Of a stretch of DNA of 64,000 nt, positions 1-8,964 are shown one piece after another; positions within the stretch are counted from its first letter, which is position 1, and every line of letters begins with the position of its first letter. Made by a program: the position numbers and the translations under genes. Location: contig NC_067206.1 in NCBI RefSeq assembly GCF_026262505.1, forward strand, positions 15,000,205-15,064,204. The letters are read 5' to 3'. This DNA is from Trichomonas vaginalis G3 (lineage: Eukaryota > Parabasalia > Trichomonadida > Trichomonadidae). The notes below the pieces were generated by a model. That model was not told the origin of the DNA and did not search any database. It saw only the letters and a list, made by a program, of their open reading frames with translations.

Positions 1-411
1 GAACAAATAAGACCCGCTATGTTTGAGATGAAGAGAGCAATTGACGCCTTAGTTGTTCTAGCTGGTTTTATTTCAATGTATAACGCAAAAATGAATCCGC
101 AATGTTCAAAATGTAAAGCAGCAATGAGGAAATATAACTACTCAGTCAAAGAGATAGAAAGAATGCGAAACGACTATGCAGACTTAAAGAAAGAAGCAGA
201 AAAGCCAGCAGAAGATAAAATGGATATGTTGACATTTCTTAATAAAAACTATCCAACAGCAGAAGATTTCCTTCTGTCTGACGTCAAGAAGAAATATAAA
301 GAGACTTTCGGCATGATTAAAACATTCAATGTACTAAAAGAAGAAATAGAAGCTACGAAATTGTTTAGGATTTCAAATATACATCGTACAATTCATGTAA
401 AACGCTTGTGA
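1..411 (+). CDS. C-terminal part of Polinton-specific 313-aa unknown protein (copy A)
   Basis: The reading frame is open from base 1 and matches the last ~136 residues of the 313-aa gene at 35075-36016 and of the gene at 57634-58597. A CxxC pair (CSKCKAAM) sits near its start, followed by a charged, probably helical region (KEIERMRNDYADLKKEAEKP). An upstream Cys/His cluster exists in the full-length copies, so a zinc-binding fold is possible. I do not recognise the family. It is followed by the palindrome at 420-477 and then by the T5orf172 gene on the same strand, an arrangement kept in copies B and C. This copy is cut only by the window edge. Confidence 0.7.
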   Translation, partial: EQIRPAMFEMKRAIDALVVLAGFISMYNAKMNPQCSKCKAAMRKYNYSVKEIERMRNDYADLKKEAEKPAEDKMDMLTFLNKNYPTAEDFLLSDVKKKYKETFGMIKTFNVLKEEIEATKLFRISNIHRTIHVKRL

Positions 412-419
412 AAAAACAG

Positions 420-477
420 GTGAGAAAACAGGTGAGAAAACAGGTGAGAAAACGGGTGAGATCTCACCTCTTCACCT
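420..477. promoter_or_regulatory. Intergenic covarying palindrome, GGTGAGATCTCACC type
   Basis: Several (A)GGTGA(G)AAAAC units lead into the perfect palindrome GGTGAGATCTCACC (455-468), then CTTCACCT, which can pair with any of the upstream GGTGA units. ACATTATTTTT follows. It starts 9 bases after the stop of the preceding gene and lies about 110 bases before the next ATG. At the equivalent position in copy B (35033-35069) both arms are changed together to GGTTAG/CTAACC. It could be a transcription end, an RNA structure or a protein-binding site; the sequence does not decide. Confidence 0.7.
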
Positions 478-587
478 AAACATTATTTTTGCTGAAAAAT
501 GACCAAATTTCATGAATTTTCATAAAAGATAAAAATAAAGTTAGTTTTATTTTTATTTATTTTTTTATCTTGTATGTAAAGACAGTA

Positions 588-1199
588 ATGTCAAACATTG
601 AGTTTGAAACAGTTAGAAAGATTGACAATGACACCAAAGTGGTTAGAATTGGTGATTTAAACGTAAGATACTGTAAGAAATACAACAAATATTCTTTGTC
701 AGACATTATAACACCATCTGGAAAGAAAACAAAGGACTGGGTTAGAATTGCTTCTACTCAGAAAATTTTGACAAGAAATCCTGAGCTTATGATATCAGTA
801 AGATTCTATGGAACTACAGCATATCTCATTGACAAAAGTCTTATACCAATAATTCTTCTATGGATTGACCCAGTTGTTGGATATAACTTCATAACTTATG
901 GTTCATTCGATACGGAACGTTGCAGTGAAGGCTTACTTAACATCGTTCAGAAACCGAAGGACTTCAATACAAAGAGATATAAGATAGGAAGAACATATAA
1001 TATAACTCAAAGATATGACTCTACCGTCAATAGAGTCAAGGTTGTGTTCGTTAATGATATGAGAGCTGCAGAAACAGAACTACTTGAAAAGTTTGAGAAA
1101 ATGTATGGTGCTCCCATGAAAGGTAAAGAAACGTTTGAAGTAGATGAGATAGATAAAGCTATAAAATTATTTGACGAAGTTGCTGAAAAATACATGTAA
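588..1199 (+). CDS. KilA-N/T5orf172 (GIY-YIG-like) protein, intact copy A
   Basis: The protein has 203 residues. The N-terminal half (YNKYSLSDIITPSG, then DWVRIASTQKIL) resembles a KilA-N/MSV199-type DNA-binding domain. The C-terminal half has the T5orf172 pattern: GLLNIVQKP, the core YKIGRTYNITQRY, an acidic helix with AAETELLEKF, and ETFEVDEIDKA. The family belongs to the GIY-YIG nuclease superfamily and is common in large DNA viruses and phages. The ATG at 588 is chosen over the in-frame TTG at 570, because the stretch from ATTTTTTATCTTGTATGTAA to this ATG is a leader conserved before several neighbouring genes. In copy B this gene is fused to PolB. Role inferred: DNA processing or regulation during element replication. 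Confidence 0.8.
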   Translation: MSNIEFETVRKIDNDTKVVRIGDLNVRYCKKYNKYSLSDIITPSGKKTKDWVRIASTQKILTRNPELMISVRFYGTTAYLIDKSLIPIILLWIDPVVGYNFITYGSFDTERCSEGLLNIVQKPKDFNTKRYKIGRTYNITQRYDSTVNRVKVVFVNDMRAAETELLEKFEKMYGAPMKGKETFEVDEIDKAIKLFDEVAEKYM

Positions 1200-1286
1200 A
1201 GCGTTTATTTTTGGTCTTTTGTGAAAGTCAGAAAATAACGCTAATTTTTTCTAACAAAATTTTTTATCTTGTATGTAAGAACAGCA

Positions 1287-2047
1287 ATGACAACAACTGC
1301 TATCGTTCATGAAGCCATTAAAGAAGAATATGAATACATACAGTATAACAAACAATTGAGACTCATTCGTTCAGTCAAAGATGACATGTACCAAATGCAG
1401 AGTATTTTGACAGCATGTTTTGCTCCAGAGAATAAAACACCAAATGAATGGTTTGAATTAAATAGCACTCATGAACTCCTCAGTGAGTTTGAACATGTAG
1501 AACTTAAAAAGATGTACCAAGACAGACAAAACTTACCATCACATCTAAAAGATATGTTCATAAGTTCCTAGTTAGTTCAATAGCAATGTGGGCTTCACCT
1601 CGTTATGCAATCTACATACTTATGCTACTTGACGAACTTTGTACAAAGCAGAGAGAAGATATGATGAAAGAAGACAAAAGCATACAGAAAAGAATACCGC
1701 GTTCAGTACCAAAAGGAAAGGAAAAGAGTTATAAGTATATGATTTACACTGAAGAGATGGAGAAAGAAGAAGATAAAGATATGGTTATGTTACATTTAGT
1801 CAGAAGAAACAACAAGAGCTTTTATGACCTCGCTAAAATATATAAATCTGACAGAAACTGGTTCTATCGTGAAAACTTACCGATTTCAATGACACCGAAT
1901 GAGCAAATAAAAGAAATTGTCAAAAATACTCTTCCTCAAACACACTATGACATCAAAGGTTGCACAATACTTACATTCAAAGAAGACTTAACATTACTGA
2001 AGGAAAAAATAACAGAATATTTCGATAACTTCAAAGAGGAAGAATGA
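1287..2047 (+). pseudogene. KilA-N/MSV199 protein with DUF3627-like C-terminus, frameshifted (copy A)
   Basis: Two frames together cover the protein. Frame one starts at ATG 1287 and carries YEYIQYNKQLRLIRSVKDDM and YQMQSILTA. Frame two carries the KilA-N end motif AMWASPRYAIYILMLLDEL and a C-terminal domain with LHLVRRNNKSFYDLAKIY, RENLPISMTPNEQIK and a final helix ending FDNFKEEE, like the DUF3627 partner of MSV199 domains in nucleocytoplasmic DNA viruses. The frame is lost near 1570. The middle segment also differs from copy C (59419-60243), which keeps more residues before WASPRY. It shares the TCTTGTATGTAA leader with the gene upstream. Probably a DNA-binding accessory factor, broken here. 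Confidence 0.72.
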
Positions 2048-2900
2048 AAAAAATCTCGTCGGGTGCCACTTTAGGGCCATAGTGGAGAAAACCATGATAA
2101 AAACAAAACCCTTCGTCATTATTTTGTTTTTACCATTTAATTGTTTCCATAAACGCTCCATGTCGAACATAATTGACGAAGAGAGAATCGTCTGATCGTC
2201 AAGTTTATTTTGTTTTTACCATTTAATTGTTTCCATAAACGCTCCATGTCGATCATAATCGACGAAGAGAGAATCGTCTGATCGTCAATTATGTTCGACA
2301 CTGATAACATTAACGATAACATAAACGATAACATAAACGATAACATTAACGATAACATTAACGATAACATAAACGATAACATTAACGATAACATAAACGA
2401 TAACATTAACGATAACATAAATGCTCCATGTCAATTATGTTCGACACTGATAACATTAACGATAACATAAACGATAACATTAACGATAACATTAACGATA
2501 ACATAAACGATAACATTAACGATAACATAAACGATAACATTAACGATAACATAAATGCTCCATGTCAATTATGTTCGACACTGATAACATTAACGATAAC
2601 ATTAACGATAACATAAATGCTCCATGTCAATTATGTTCGACACTGATAACATTAACGATAACATAAACGATAACATTAACGATAACATTAACGATAACAT
2701 AAACGATAACATAAATGCTCCATGTCAATTATGTTCGACACTGATAACATTAACGATAACATTAACGATAACATTCATTTTTGCATTAATCCTGCTGTGT
2801 TGTCAAAATGTCATGTTGTCATCATTTTTAAGAGAAGTTAATTAACCTGGTGACACATAGTGACGTGGTGACACCATCAGTTATTCAAAAATAAATTTTC
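2048..2900. repeat. Minisatellite: 12-bp ACGATAACATTA/AACGATAACATA array plus longer composite repeats
   Basis: Two ~75-bp direct copies containing CATAAACGCTCCATGTCGA and GAGAGAATCGTCTGATCGTC lie at about 2140-2290. From 2297 to about 2780 there are arrays of 12-mers (AACGATAACATA / AACGATAACATT), interrupted four times by a spacer with ATGCTCCATGTCAATTATG. The unit is four codons long, so long reading frames (repeated NDNI, or MLSF/MLSL in reverse) appear on both strands; I treat them as by-products. Copy C has a small gene (60298-60513) in the equivalent interval, so the array is specific to copy A. Nothing else was seen between 2780 and 2900. Confidence 0.85.
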
Positions 2901-3374
2901 TTATAAAGCTTCAGGGTCTATTTCTTCAACCATTTCACTTCCTTCGTCAATGTCAATAGAAGCTTCTTCAACCTTTGGTAAGAATTTCTGTATAACATCT
3001 TTGTTCGTTATTGTCTTCAGAGATGAAGGATAATATTTCACAGATGTTTCACCCTTCTTATATTCTTTCTGTTCGGAAAGATTCATAGCAATACTGAAGA
3101 AGTCAACGTTAGAGTTCTTTATGACAGTATAATGAGTATCTTTGACATTCACGAAGAAACTCTTTTGTTTCAAAACTACTGCTAACTCTTGTGAAGTATA
3201 ACGTTTGCGGTCAATGACGATAGTTAATAGTCTGACATACTGACCAAACTTAGATTCTTTCACAAACTTCTTGTTAAAGATAACATTAACATTTGAAGCA
3301 TTATTGAACTCATTCTTGATGGCAGTAGCGAGAGCATTGTATGAAAAGAACTTGCAATCTTGCATGTGTTTCAT
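2901..3374 (-). CDS. Polinton-specific unknown protein, 157 aa, divergent to PolB
   Basis: This is an intact 157-residue frame starting MKHMQDCKFFSYNALATAIK. The middle is basic and beta-rich (NVIFNKKFVKESKFGQYVR, VIDRKRYTSQELAVVLKQ) and the tail is acidic (EEASIDIDEGSEMVEEIDPE). It is transcribed away from PolB across an 89-bp intergenic region that is nearly identical in copy C, where the homologue (60532-61003) has a 2-base deletion. Copy B has lost it. I recognise no family. Position next to a protein-primed polymerase makes a replication accessory role (single-strand binding, priming) conceivable, but that is only a guess. Confidence 0.7.
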   Translation of the reverse strand: MKHMQDCKFFSYNALATAIKNEFNNASNVNVIFNKKFVKESKFGQYVRLLTIVIDRKRYTSQELAVVLKQKSFFVNVKDTHYTVIKNSNVDFFSIAMNLSEQKEYKKGETSVKYYPSSLKTITNKDVIQKFLPKVEEASIDIDEGSEMVEEIDPEAL

Positions 3375-3463
3375 TAAAATAAAAATATTAAATTATTTTG
3401 AAAAATAACTTAAAAAATCTAATCTAATTTTTTCAAAAAATATTTTTTTATTTCCTACTAAAG
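3375..3463. promoter_or_regulatory. Divergent promoter region between the 157-aa gene and PolB
   Basis: 89 bases of A/T-rich DNA separate two divergent start codons. The region contains AATCTAATCTAATTTTTTC and TATTTTTTTATTTCC just before the PolB-side ATG. It is conserved essentially base for base in copy C (61004-61092), which suggests functional sequence. No classic TATA box can be claimed in DNA this rich in A/T. Confidence 0.5.
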
Positions 3464-6400
3464 ATGTATCGGAAGTTGTCTAAGTTAGAACACTCGGAAA
3501 TAAAACAACTTCTTACAGAAGCTAATATAGATGTTGCAAAGCATTACGCAACAAACAAAAAAGCACTTGCTGACTTCATTAAAGACTATAATGGTGCAAT
3601 AAGTTATGATATAATTCATGAGTTCATAAAGCCGCAACGCGGCGAGGACGAAGTCCATGCAAGAGCATTTCCTTTAAATGACGTTGCTATTGACTTATAT
3701 CATAGACGTTTAGTACCTCATGAAGTAAGAAGAGAAATGTTTGACATAACAAATGCAAACGTTGGTGAAACAAGAAGAAGAGACGACACACTGAAACAAC
3801 AGAGAAGAGAGATGTTTAAAAGTGCTATAGATCAAGTTCGCAAAGCTAACGATGTCATTCGTTCCATTGACGACAAACCAAAAGAAGGTGAGAGATGGTT
3901 AAAGAAAGATGAAGAGAATAGGAAGAGGAATGTTAAGACAGGCAATAGACTCATTGACTTTAACATCGAAGCTTTAGATGAACCAAACAGAGACTACTTA
4001 CACAAACATTTCGGTAAGGTTTTCATGAGACTCTTAGAGAAGATTAAAATAAACTCCCAACAAAGATGGATGGTATGTTATAAACTTGGTGGAAAGTATG
4101 AATGTTCTACGTTAAACCTCAATAATATTGGAACATTACTACATCAGCTCTTGAAGGAGAACTTTATATCAGAGATAGAAGCAAATGCTGCAGGTATTGT
4201 TGAAATGCACTATGACTTCTTCTTGACAAACATAAAGAATCTTACTGAAATAAAGATGTATGATTTAACAGAATATGAAGGCTTAACGATGTCAGATGTA
4301 AAGAAAGGCAAACCAAAAAAGAGACCATATAGAGATGAAAGCACACTGACAAATGACCAGAAAGCCATTTTGGAAGCTCTTAAGCAAACAGGAAACCCAG
4401 CACTTATAGAAAGCTTTTGGAAAGATAATGGTGAAAAGAAGTTTTATAAGAAGAGAAGCGGTCAGTTCTGGAAGTATCTTTGCACATTACCTATAAATCT
4501 TGAACGCTACCAAATCTTCAATGAACTGAACAAAAGAACTGCACACTTATGACAGAAGACAATTGTTTCGTTTATGCTTGCATTCAGGCTGGAGTAAATG
4601 GAAGAACTATTGACCACATGAGAGAAGTCATTCGTGTTAGAGACTTTCCTCAAAGTAAAGTACAAGAAATTTCTGACGCAACAGGTATAGCATTTAATGT
4701 TACCATTGGTTACTTCAATGACTCAAGACATAATGAAATAAAGAGATACATACCAAAAGAATGTGAAACTGTTCGAACTATTGACTTACTTCTTGTTGAA
4801 GACCACTACATGCTAAATGAAAGATTACCAATGACAACATATTTCATTCGCAACTATATAGAAATCTTGAAGGAGTGTGGTGGAATGAACATTGAGAAAC
4901 AGATGAAGATTTATACAAAGAGAGAGAACAAATATGTAGTTCGTTATGATAGAACAACACCGTTATGGGATGTTATGAAAACATTGTGGGAGTGCAAATA
5001 TTTCGAACCTATTTCTTATGGAGAACTTTTCACATATACGACTGACTTATATAAACAGAACCTTGCACCATTTAAAGATTTGACATATGCTCCAAAGTAT
5101 TGTGTACAACTGAAGAAGAAAGCCGAGTCAAAAGAAGTAAATAAAAATAAGTGTAAGTTCATTCCTGAGCACGTTTTCTTTGCTGACTTTGAGTGTAGCA
5201 CTGATGGAGTTCATAAAGCCTTTAACATATGTTACGACAGTGAAGATGGTTCTGTGAGTGAAAGCATATGGGGTCAAAACTGTGCAACAGAATTTTTGGA
5301 ACGACTTCCTGACAAGAGTTTAATATATTTCCATAACCTCAGTTATGATATAAACTTCATCTTAAGACACATGACAGAAGTGAAAGGAACTCCCATCATT
5401 AAAGGTTCACGAACAATGCAGATAACTGGCTTATATAAAGGAAGGGCAATTATTATAAAAGATTCATACACTGTTATAAATAAGAAGCTTAAACTATTTC
5501 CTGAAATGTTTCATTTGCAGTGTGGTGAAAAGGAAGTATTTCCGTATCAATATTATTCAAGCTCTTTGTTAGCAAATGACAACAGAACTGGTGTCATTTC
5601 TGAAGCGTGTAAGTTTGTAAAAGATATTGATACGTTCATGAAAAACATAGATTCCATCAAAGGTTGCAGAATAGATGAAAACTACTTCGACTTAGAAAAG
5701 TATAGCACATTTTATTGCAAACAAGATGTAAGAATTTTAAGAGAAGGTTTTGTTAAGTTCCGCAATGACATATTAAAAGAATTTGATTTAAACGTTTATG
5801 ATTACGTTAGAATTTGTTCAATTGCTAACAAATTATTTGAGAACAGAGTGTACTTCCCGAATGGAAATTTATATGACCTCTCAAATAAACCAAGAGAATT
5901 TATTTCGCTGTATTCAAGGTGGAAGATGTATGCTGTCAGATAACATGAAACAAAAGAGCGAAAAGAAACTCATTGCTGATTTCGACGCTGTTTCATTATA
6001 TCCATCAGCTATAGCAAGACTTTATACTTTAGAAGGTATTCCAAAGGTTATGAAGAAAGAAATGTTAAGCACAGAGTATCTCATGAGACATTTATTCGAT
6101 GACGACCAAAAGGAACCCATTGGTGAAAAGTTTATGTCTGGCTTCTTTGTTCTCATTAAGATAACAGAGATTGGAATACATAGACACTTTCCTTTAATAG
6201 TTTGTGACCCTGAACTAAATCCAGAACTTAACGTTCCCAGAAGTTCAAACACTTGCTGTTTAATGTATGTTGACCATATAACATTACAAGACCTCATAAA
6301 ATATCAAGGTGTCAAATGTGAAGTGTTGCAAGGATACTATTACGATGGAAACAGAGATATTAGAATAAGAGATGAAGTAAAGAAGTTGTTTGAGTTAAGG

Positions 6401-7240
6401 TTAAAGTATAAGAAAGAAGGAAATCCTTTGCAAGAAAATATAAAGCTCATTCTGAACAGTATTTATGGCAAAACTATTCTATCTCCTATTGAGTCAAAAA
6501 TAACCATAGTAAATGACAAAGATGCTATAAGATATGCCATCAGAAACTACAACCATATAGTGAAGTTCGAAGGTTTGGATGGTTCAGATAAAACTATTTT
6601 CAAGCTAACGAAAAGCATTTGCAGACACTTTAACTTCTGTCCACTTGGTGTTAACATTCTGTCTATGTCGAAGAGAATAATGTGTGAAGTATTCTGTACT
6701 GCTGAAGATATGGGACTTCAAATATTTTACCAGGACTGTGATAGCATGCATATTTTCAATGAAGACATACCAAAGCTTGCAGCAGAGTTTAAGAAGAGAT
6801 ACGGTCGCGAACTTATAGGAAAGAACCTTGGTCAATTTCATTCTGACTTCGCAGAAATAACACCTGGAAAACAAAGTTTAGCATACAAGTCAATATTTTG
6901 TGGAAAGAAGACTTACATAGACTTACTCACGAATGATTTAAATGAAGTTGCATTCCATGCACGTTGCAAAGGTGTCAAACAAGACGTCCTTGCTTTAACA
7001 GCAAATGAAATGTTTCCTGAAGCTATACAATGCTATTACAATGAAGATAAGAACATTCACATACCTGTTGGAACATATGACAAAGACTCTGAGTTCAGTT
7101 TAATGAAACTTTACAAAGCACTTCATGATGGTCAAGAGATTGGATTTGACTTATGTAAGTCATGTCAACCTTGCTTTGCTGAAAAGTTTAACTTCTCAAT
7201 AACGACTAAAACAAGCTTTATTCGTAAGTTGAAGTTCTGA
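3464..7240 (+). pseudogene. polB: Protein-primed family B DNA polymerase with long N-terminal extension (copy A, two frameshifts)
   Basis: About 1250 residues in three frames. Residues 1-360 (3464-4552) form a basic extension that could hold the terminal protein. A second segment begins EDNCFVYACIQAG and runs to VEDHYMLNE. Then come the exonuclease motifs ADFEC (about 5182), HNLSYDINFI and YCKQDVRIL, and the polymerase motifs A DFDAVSLYPS (about 5980), B KLILNSIYG and C YQDCDSMH (about 6730). Motif C is DCDS here but DTDS in copy B. The frame breaks at about 4540, where copy B reads straight through, and at about 5912, where two bases present in copy C are missing. Extension and polymerase are therefore probably one protein. 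It replicates the element by protein priming, as in the phi29-like group. Confidence 0.92.
3631..3659 (+). repeat. GC-rich palindromic module inside PolB extension
   Basis: GCCGCAACGCGGC (stem GCCGC, loop AAC) is followed by GAGGACGAAGTCCATG (stem GGAC, loop GAA, stem GTCC). The module is read in frame as KPQRGEDEVHA. The same module is at 34314-34342 (reverse) and 61260-61288, and variants occur elsewhere in the elements. Its G+C content stands out against the surrounding sequence. Confidence 0.75.
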
Positions 7241-7267
7241 GGTCATTTATTTTTGTCAGCAATGAGG

Positions 7268-8173
7268 TCATTCGTGATAAAAATAAGCCGCTAGCGGCAA
7301 GGCGAAGCCCATGTGGTCATTTACAATACTGCGATGGTAGAGTTTAAGAGTTTGTGCTTCAATGTAGAGACAGTCCTTATGGTCTGGAGGTAAGAACACT
7401 GGGCAGTTATGGTCATGAGTGGAGAACATGTCTATCCAAAACTCACGATTGAAGCCAGTTAATTTATAGTATTTAGGGTTAGGAAGTGGTGAAGTTCTTG
7501 TATGACCAATGAACTCATTTTCAACTCCCTTACTTAAGTTTGAATATAATATAGCTTGCTTTCTATCCCAAATGGGTGTTACAATCTTTGAAAATTCATT
7601 TTTCCTCGGAAGCATTGCATCATAATTGAAAACATTTTGAAATCATCACTTGGTTCAGAGATTTGAAATCTTATACGTAATGGATTTTCTTTCTTTTTAG
7701 CTACTTCATTGAATGGTGAATATATAACAAACTGACAGTCATGAGTTCCATCTTCATTTTCATTAAATTCATAATGAAAGTCTATAAGTTGTGGCTGACT
7801 ACCTTCTTCTTTCAGTTGTGCAAGAAACTCACGTAAAGGCTGTAAAGTTTGTACTTCAATGTTGAACTTTTTCTCGAACATCTCATTAAATGAAGTCATA
7901 CATTGTTGCAATGTTGTATCGTCTTTAAAGTATTTGTATATGTGAATGTTTTGGGCGCTTAAAGACTGTTCGTCATTTTCTATCTCGACTTGAAGTATAA
8001 AGTCAACCTTTCTGAAAGCACGTGTTATATACATATGTTATGCCAATGTACTTCTCTTCATTTATGTTCACAATGCAGTCTGTTGGAAACTTAAACGTTA
8101 CTCTGTTCCCCTTTATTTTGACGTCAGGGTTTTCACTACTGAACGCAACAGATAAAGGTATTTGTCTATACAT
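7268..8173 (-). pseudogene. Beta-rich virion-like protein, minor-capsid candidate (copy A, frameshifted)
   Basis: About 300 residues are spread over three frames, starting at ATG 8173 (MYRQIPLSVVFSSENP). The first 60 residues (PLSVVF, NRVTFKFPTDCIVNI, EKYIGITSMYITRAF) match the short-strand pattern that opens many Polinton and adenovirus-like minor virion proteins. The C-terminal half has HTRTSPLPNPKYYKLTGFN and DHNCPVFLPPDHKDC. The frame breaks near 8034 (two bases fewer than copy B) and near 7630 (one base fewer). Copy B (29810-30719) breaks elsewhere, so the ancestral gene was continuous. It converges on PolB, with 27 bp between the stops. Structural role inferred; the family was not identified with certainty. 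Confidence 0.6.
7287..7313 (+). repeat. GC-rich palindromic module at 3' end of virion-like gene
   Basis: GCCGCTAGCGGC is followed by AAGGCGAAGCCCATG. It forms the very end of the reverse-strand gene (reading DHMGFALPLAA). The copy-B equivalent (30673-30700) has GGGCGAAGCCC, a perfect GGGC/GCCC stem; copy A has lost one G, which also shifts its frame. Confidence 0.7.
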
Positions 8174-8196
8174 TTAGTTCGATAAAAATAAACCAT

Positions 8197-8457
8197 TTAC
8201 TCTTTCTTTGCTTCAGCTTCTTTAGATTTTGCTTCAGCTTCTTCTCTAGCTTTCTTCGCCAGCAAACGTGGGTTCTTCTGTCTTCCAGCAGCTAATGCAG
8301 CAAGTTGTTTTTCACTAAGTTTTCTCTTTGGTCTCTCTGGCTTTTGTTCTTGTTTTTGTTCCTTCAGTTCGGATAAAATTTGCTCACGAATTTCTTTCTT
8401 CAATGCTTCAACATCTATGACCCCTTGGGTCTTGTCCGTAGGGCTTGTCTGAGTCAT
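8197..8457 (-). CDS. Small Lys/Glu-rich protein, 86 aa, probable nucleic-acid-binding virion protein
   Basis: The 86-residue frame starts MTQTSPTDKTQG. It has a charged helix (KKEIREQILSELKEQKQEQK), then RPKRKLSEKQLAALAAGRQ and a Lys/Ala/Glu-rich tail. The segment with LSEKQLAALAAGR resembles short basic motifs in DNA-virus core proteins. The ATG at 8457 is chosen because the copy-B counterpart (29525-29785) begins at the same codon, just after TTTTTATCTGCAG. It is divergent from the 8503 gene with 45 bp between start codons. The sequence is essentially identical in both copies. DNA compaction or virion assembly is an inference from composition. Confidence 0.65.
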   Translation of the reverse strand: MTQTSPTDKTQGVIDVEALKKEIREQILSELKEQKQEQKPERPKRKLSEKQLAALAAGRQKNPRLLAKKAREEAEAKSKEAEAKKE

Positions 8458-8502
8458 TTGACTGCAGATAAAAAACAAAATTAAAACTTTAACCGATGTA
8501 AA

Positions 8503-8937
8503 ATGAGCTTGTCAAAATCAGAGCGAGAGTCTATTATATTAAATGACGCAAGAGGAATACAACATCCTTTCTATTACGTAAGTCAGAGTAAAGATGGTAA
8601 AATATACGTAAGAAAAAGAAAGGTTCCATTAGCGAATGCAGAAAGCGACAACATTAAGGTGCATGGCAAGGGTGAAGTCCACGAAGCCCATGTTAAGCCT
8701 TCTATTCAAACTGAGCCACCAAAAGAACAAGAAGAAAAGAAGCCAGATGTACTTTCAATAACGAACCAAGAGCTTATTGCAAAGTTCGTGAATTTCATTG
8801 AAAAACAAACCGAGTCAAAGAATCCTGACCCGCCAGTGAAAGAAGTTGAGACAAAAGAGAATGTACAGTTCATTGAAAATGTCAAGAAACAACTTCCACC
8901 ACGAATGCCAAGAAGAAGAGTGAGAATAATGAAGTAA
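8503..8937 (+). CDS. Polinton unknown protein, 144 aa, with FYxxxxxDGxxxxRK motif
   Basis: The protein starts MSLSKSERESIILNDARG. The N-terminus holds HPFYYVSQSKDGKIYVRKRK, which resembles the motif GFYIHTMKDGRVQFRKIKQ in the small gene at 11057. A Pro/Glu/Lys-rich linker follows, then SITNQELIAKFVNFIEKQ and a very basic C-terminus (PRMPRRRVRIMK). A GC-rich module (8661-8692) is embedded in frame. It lies 27 bp before the major capsid gene on the same strand. Family unknown. The basic tail and position suggest a minor virion or scaffold role. Copy B (29044-29478) is intact and nearly identical. Confidence 0.65.
   Translation: MSLSKSERESIILNDARGIQHPFYYVSQSKDGKIYVRKRKVPLANAESDNIKVHGKGEVHEAHVKPSIQTEPPKEQEEKKPDVLSITNQELIAKFVNFIEKQTESKNPDPPVKEVETKENVQFIENVKKQLPPRMPRRRVRIMK
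8661..8692 (+). repeat. Divergent GC-rich module inside the 144-aa gene
   Basis: The module starts GCATGGCAAGGGTGAAGTCC and continues ACGAAGCCCATG. It keeps the GGGTGAAGTCC and CGAAGCCCATG ends of the module but lacks the GCCGC stem. The copy-B version is at 29290-29320. It reads in frame as VHGKGEVHEAH. Confidence 0.5.
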
Positions 8938-8964
8938 ATAGATATTTTTATCTGAAGTAAATAC

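Noticed and set aside
571-590. GTATGT...ACAG before the ATG of T5orf172/KilA-N genes as a trichomonad intron
   Set aside because: GTATGT resembles the 5' splice site, but the span to the next AG is only about 14 bases and there is no ACTAAC branch motif. It is better explained as a conserved leader.
2137-2845. Reading frames in the 12-bp array (NDNI and MLSF repeats) as genes
   Set aside because: They are by-products of the repeat period, and no homologue exists in copies B or C.
3464-7240. Programmed frameshifting in PolB
   Set aside because: The break positions differ between the three copies, with no common slippery site.
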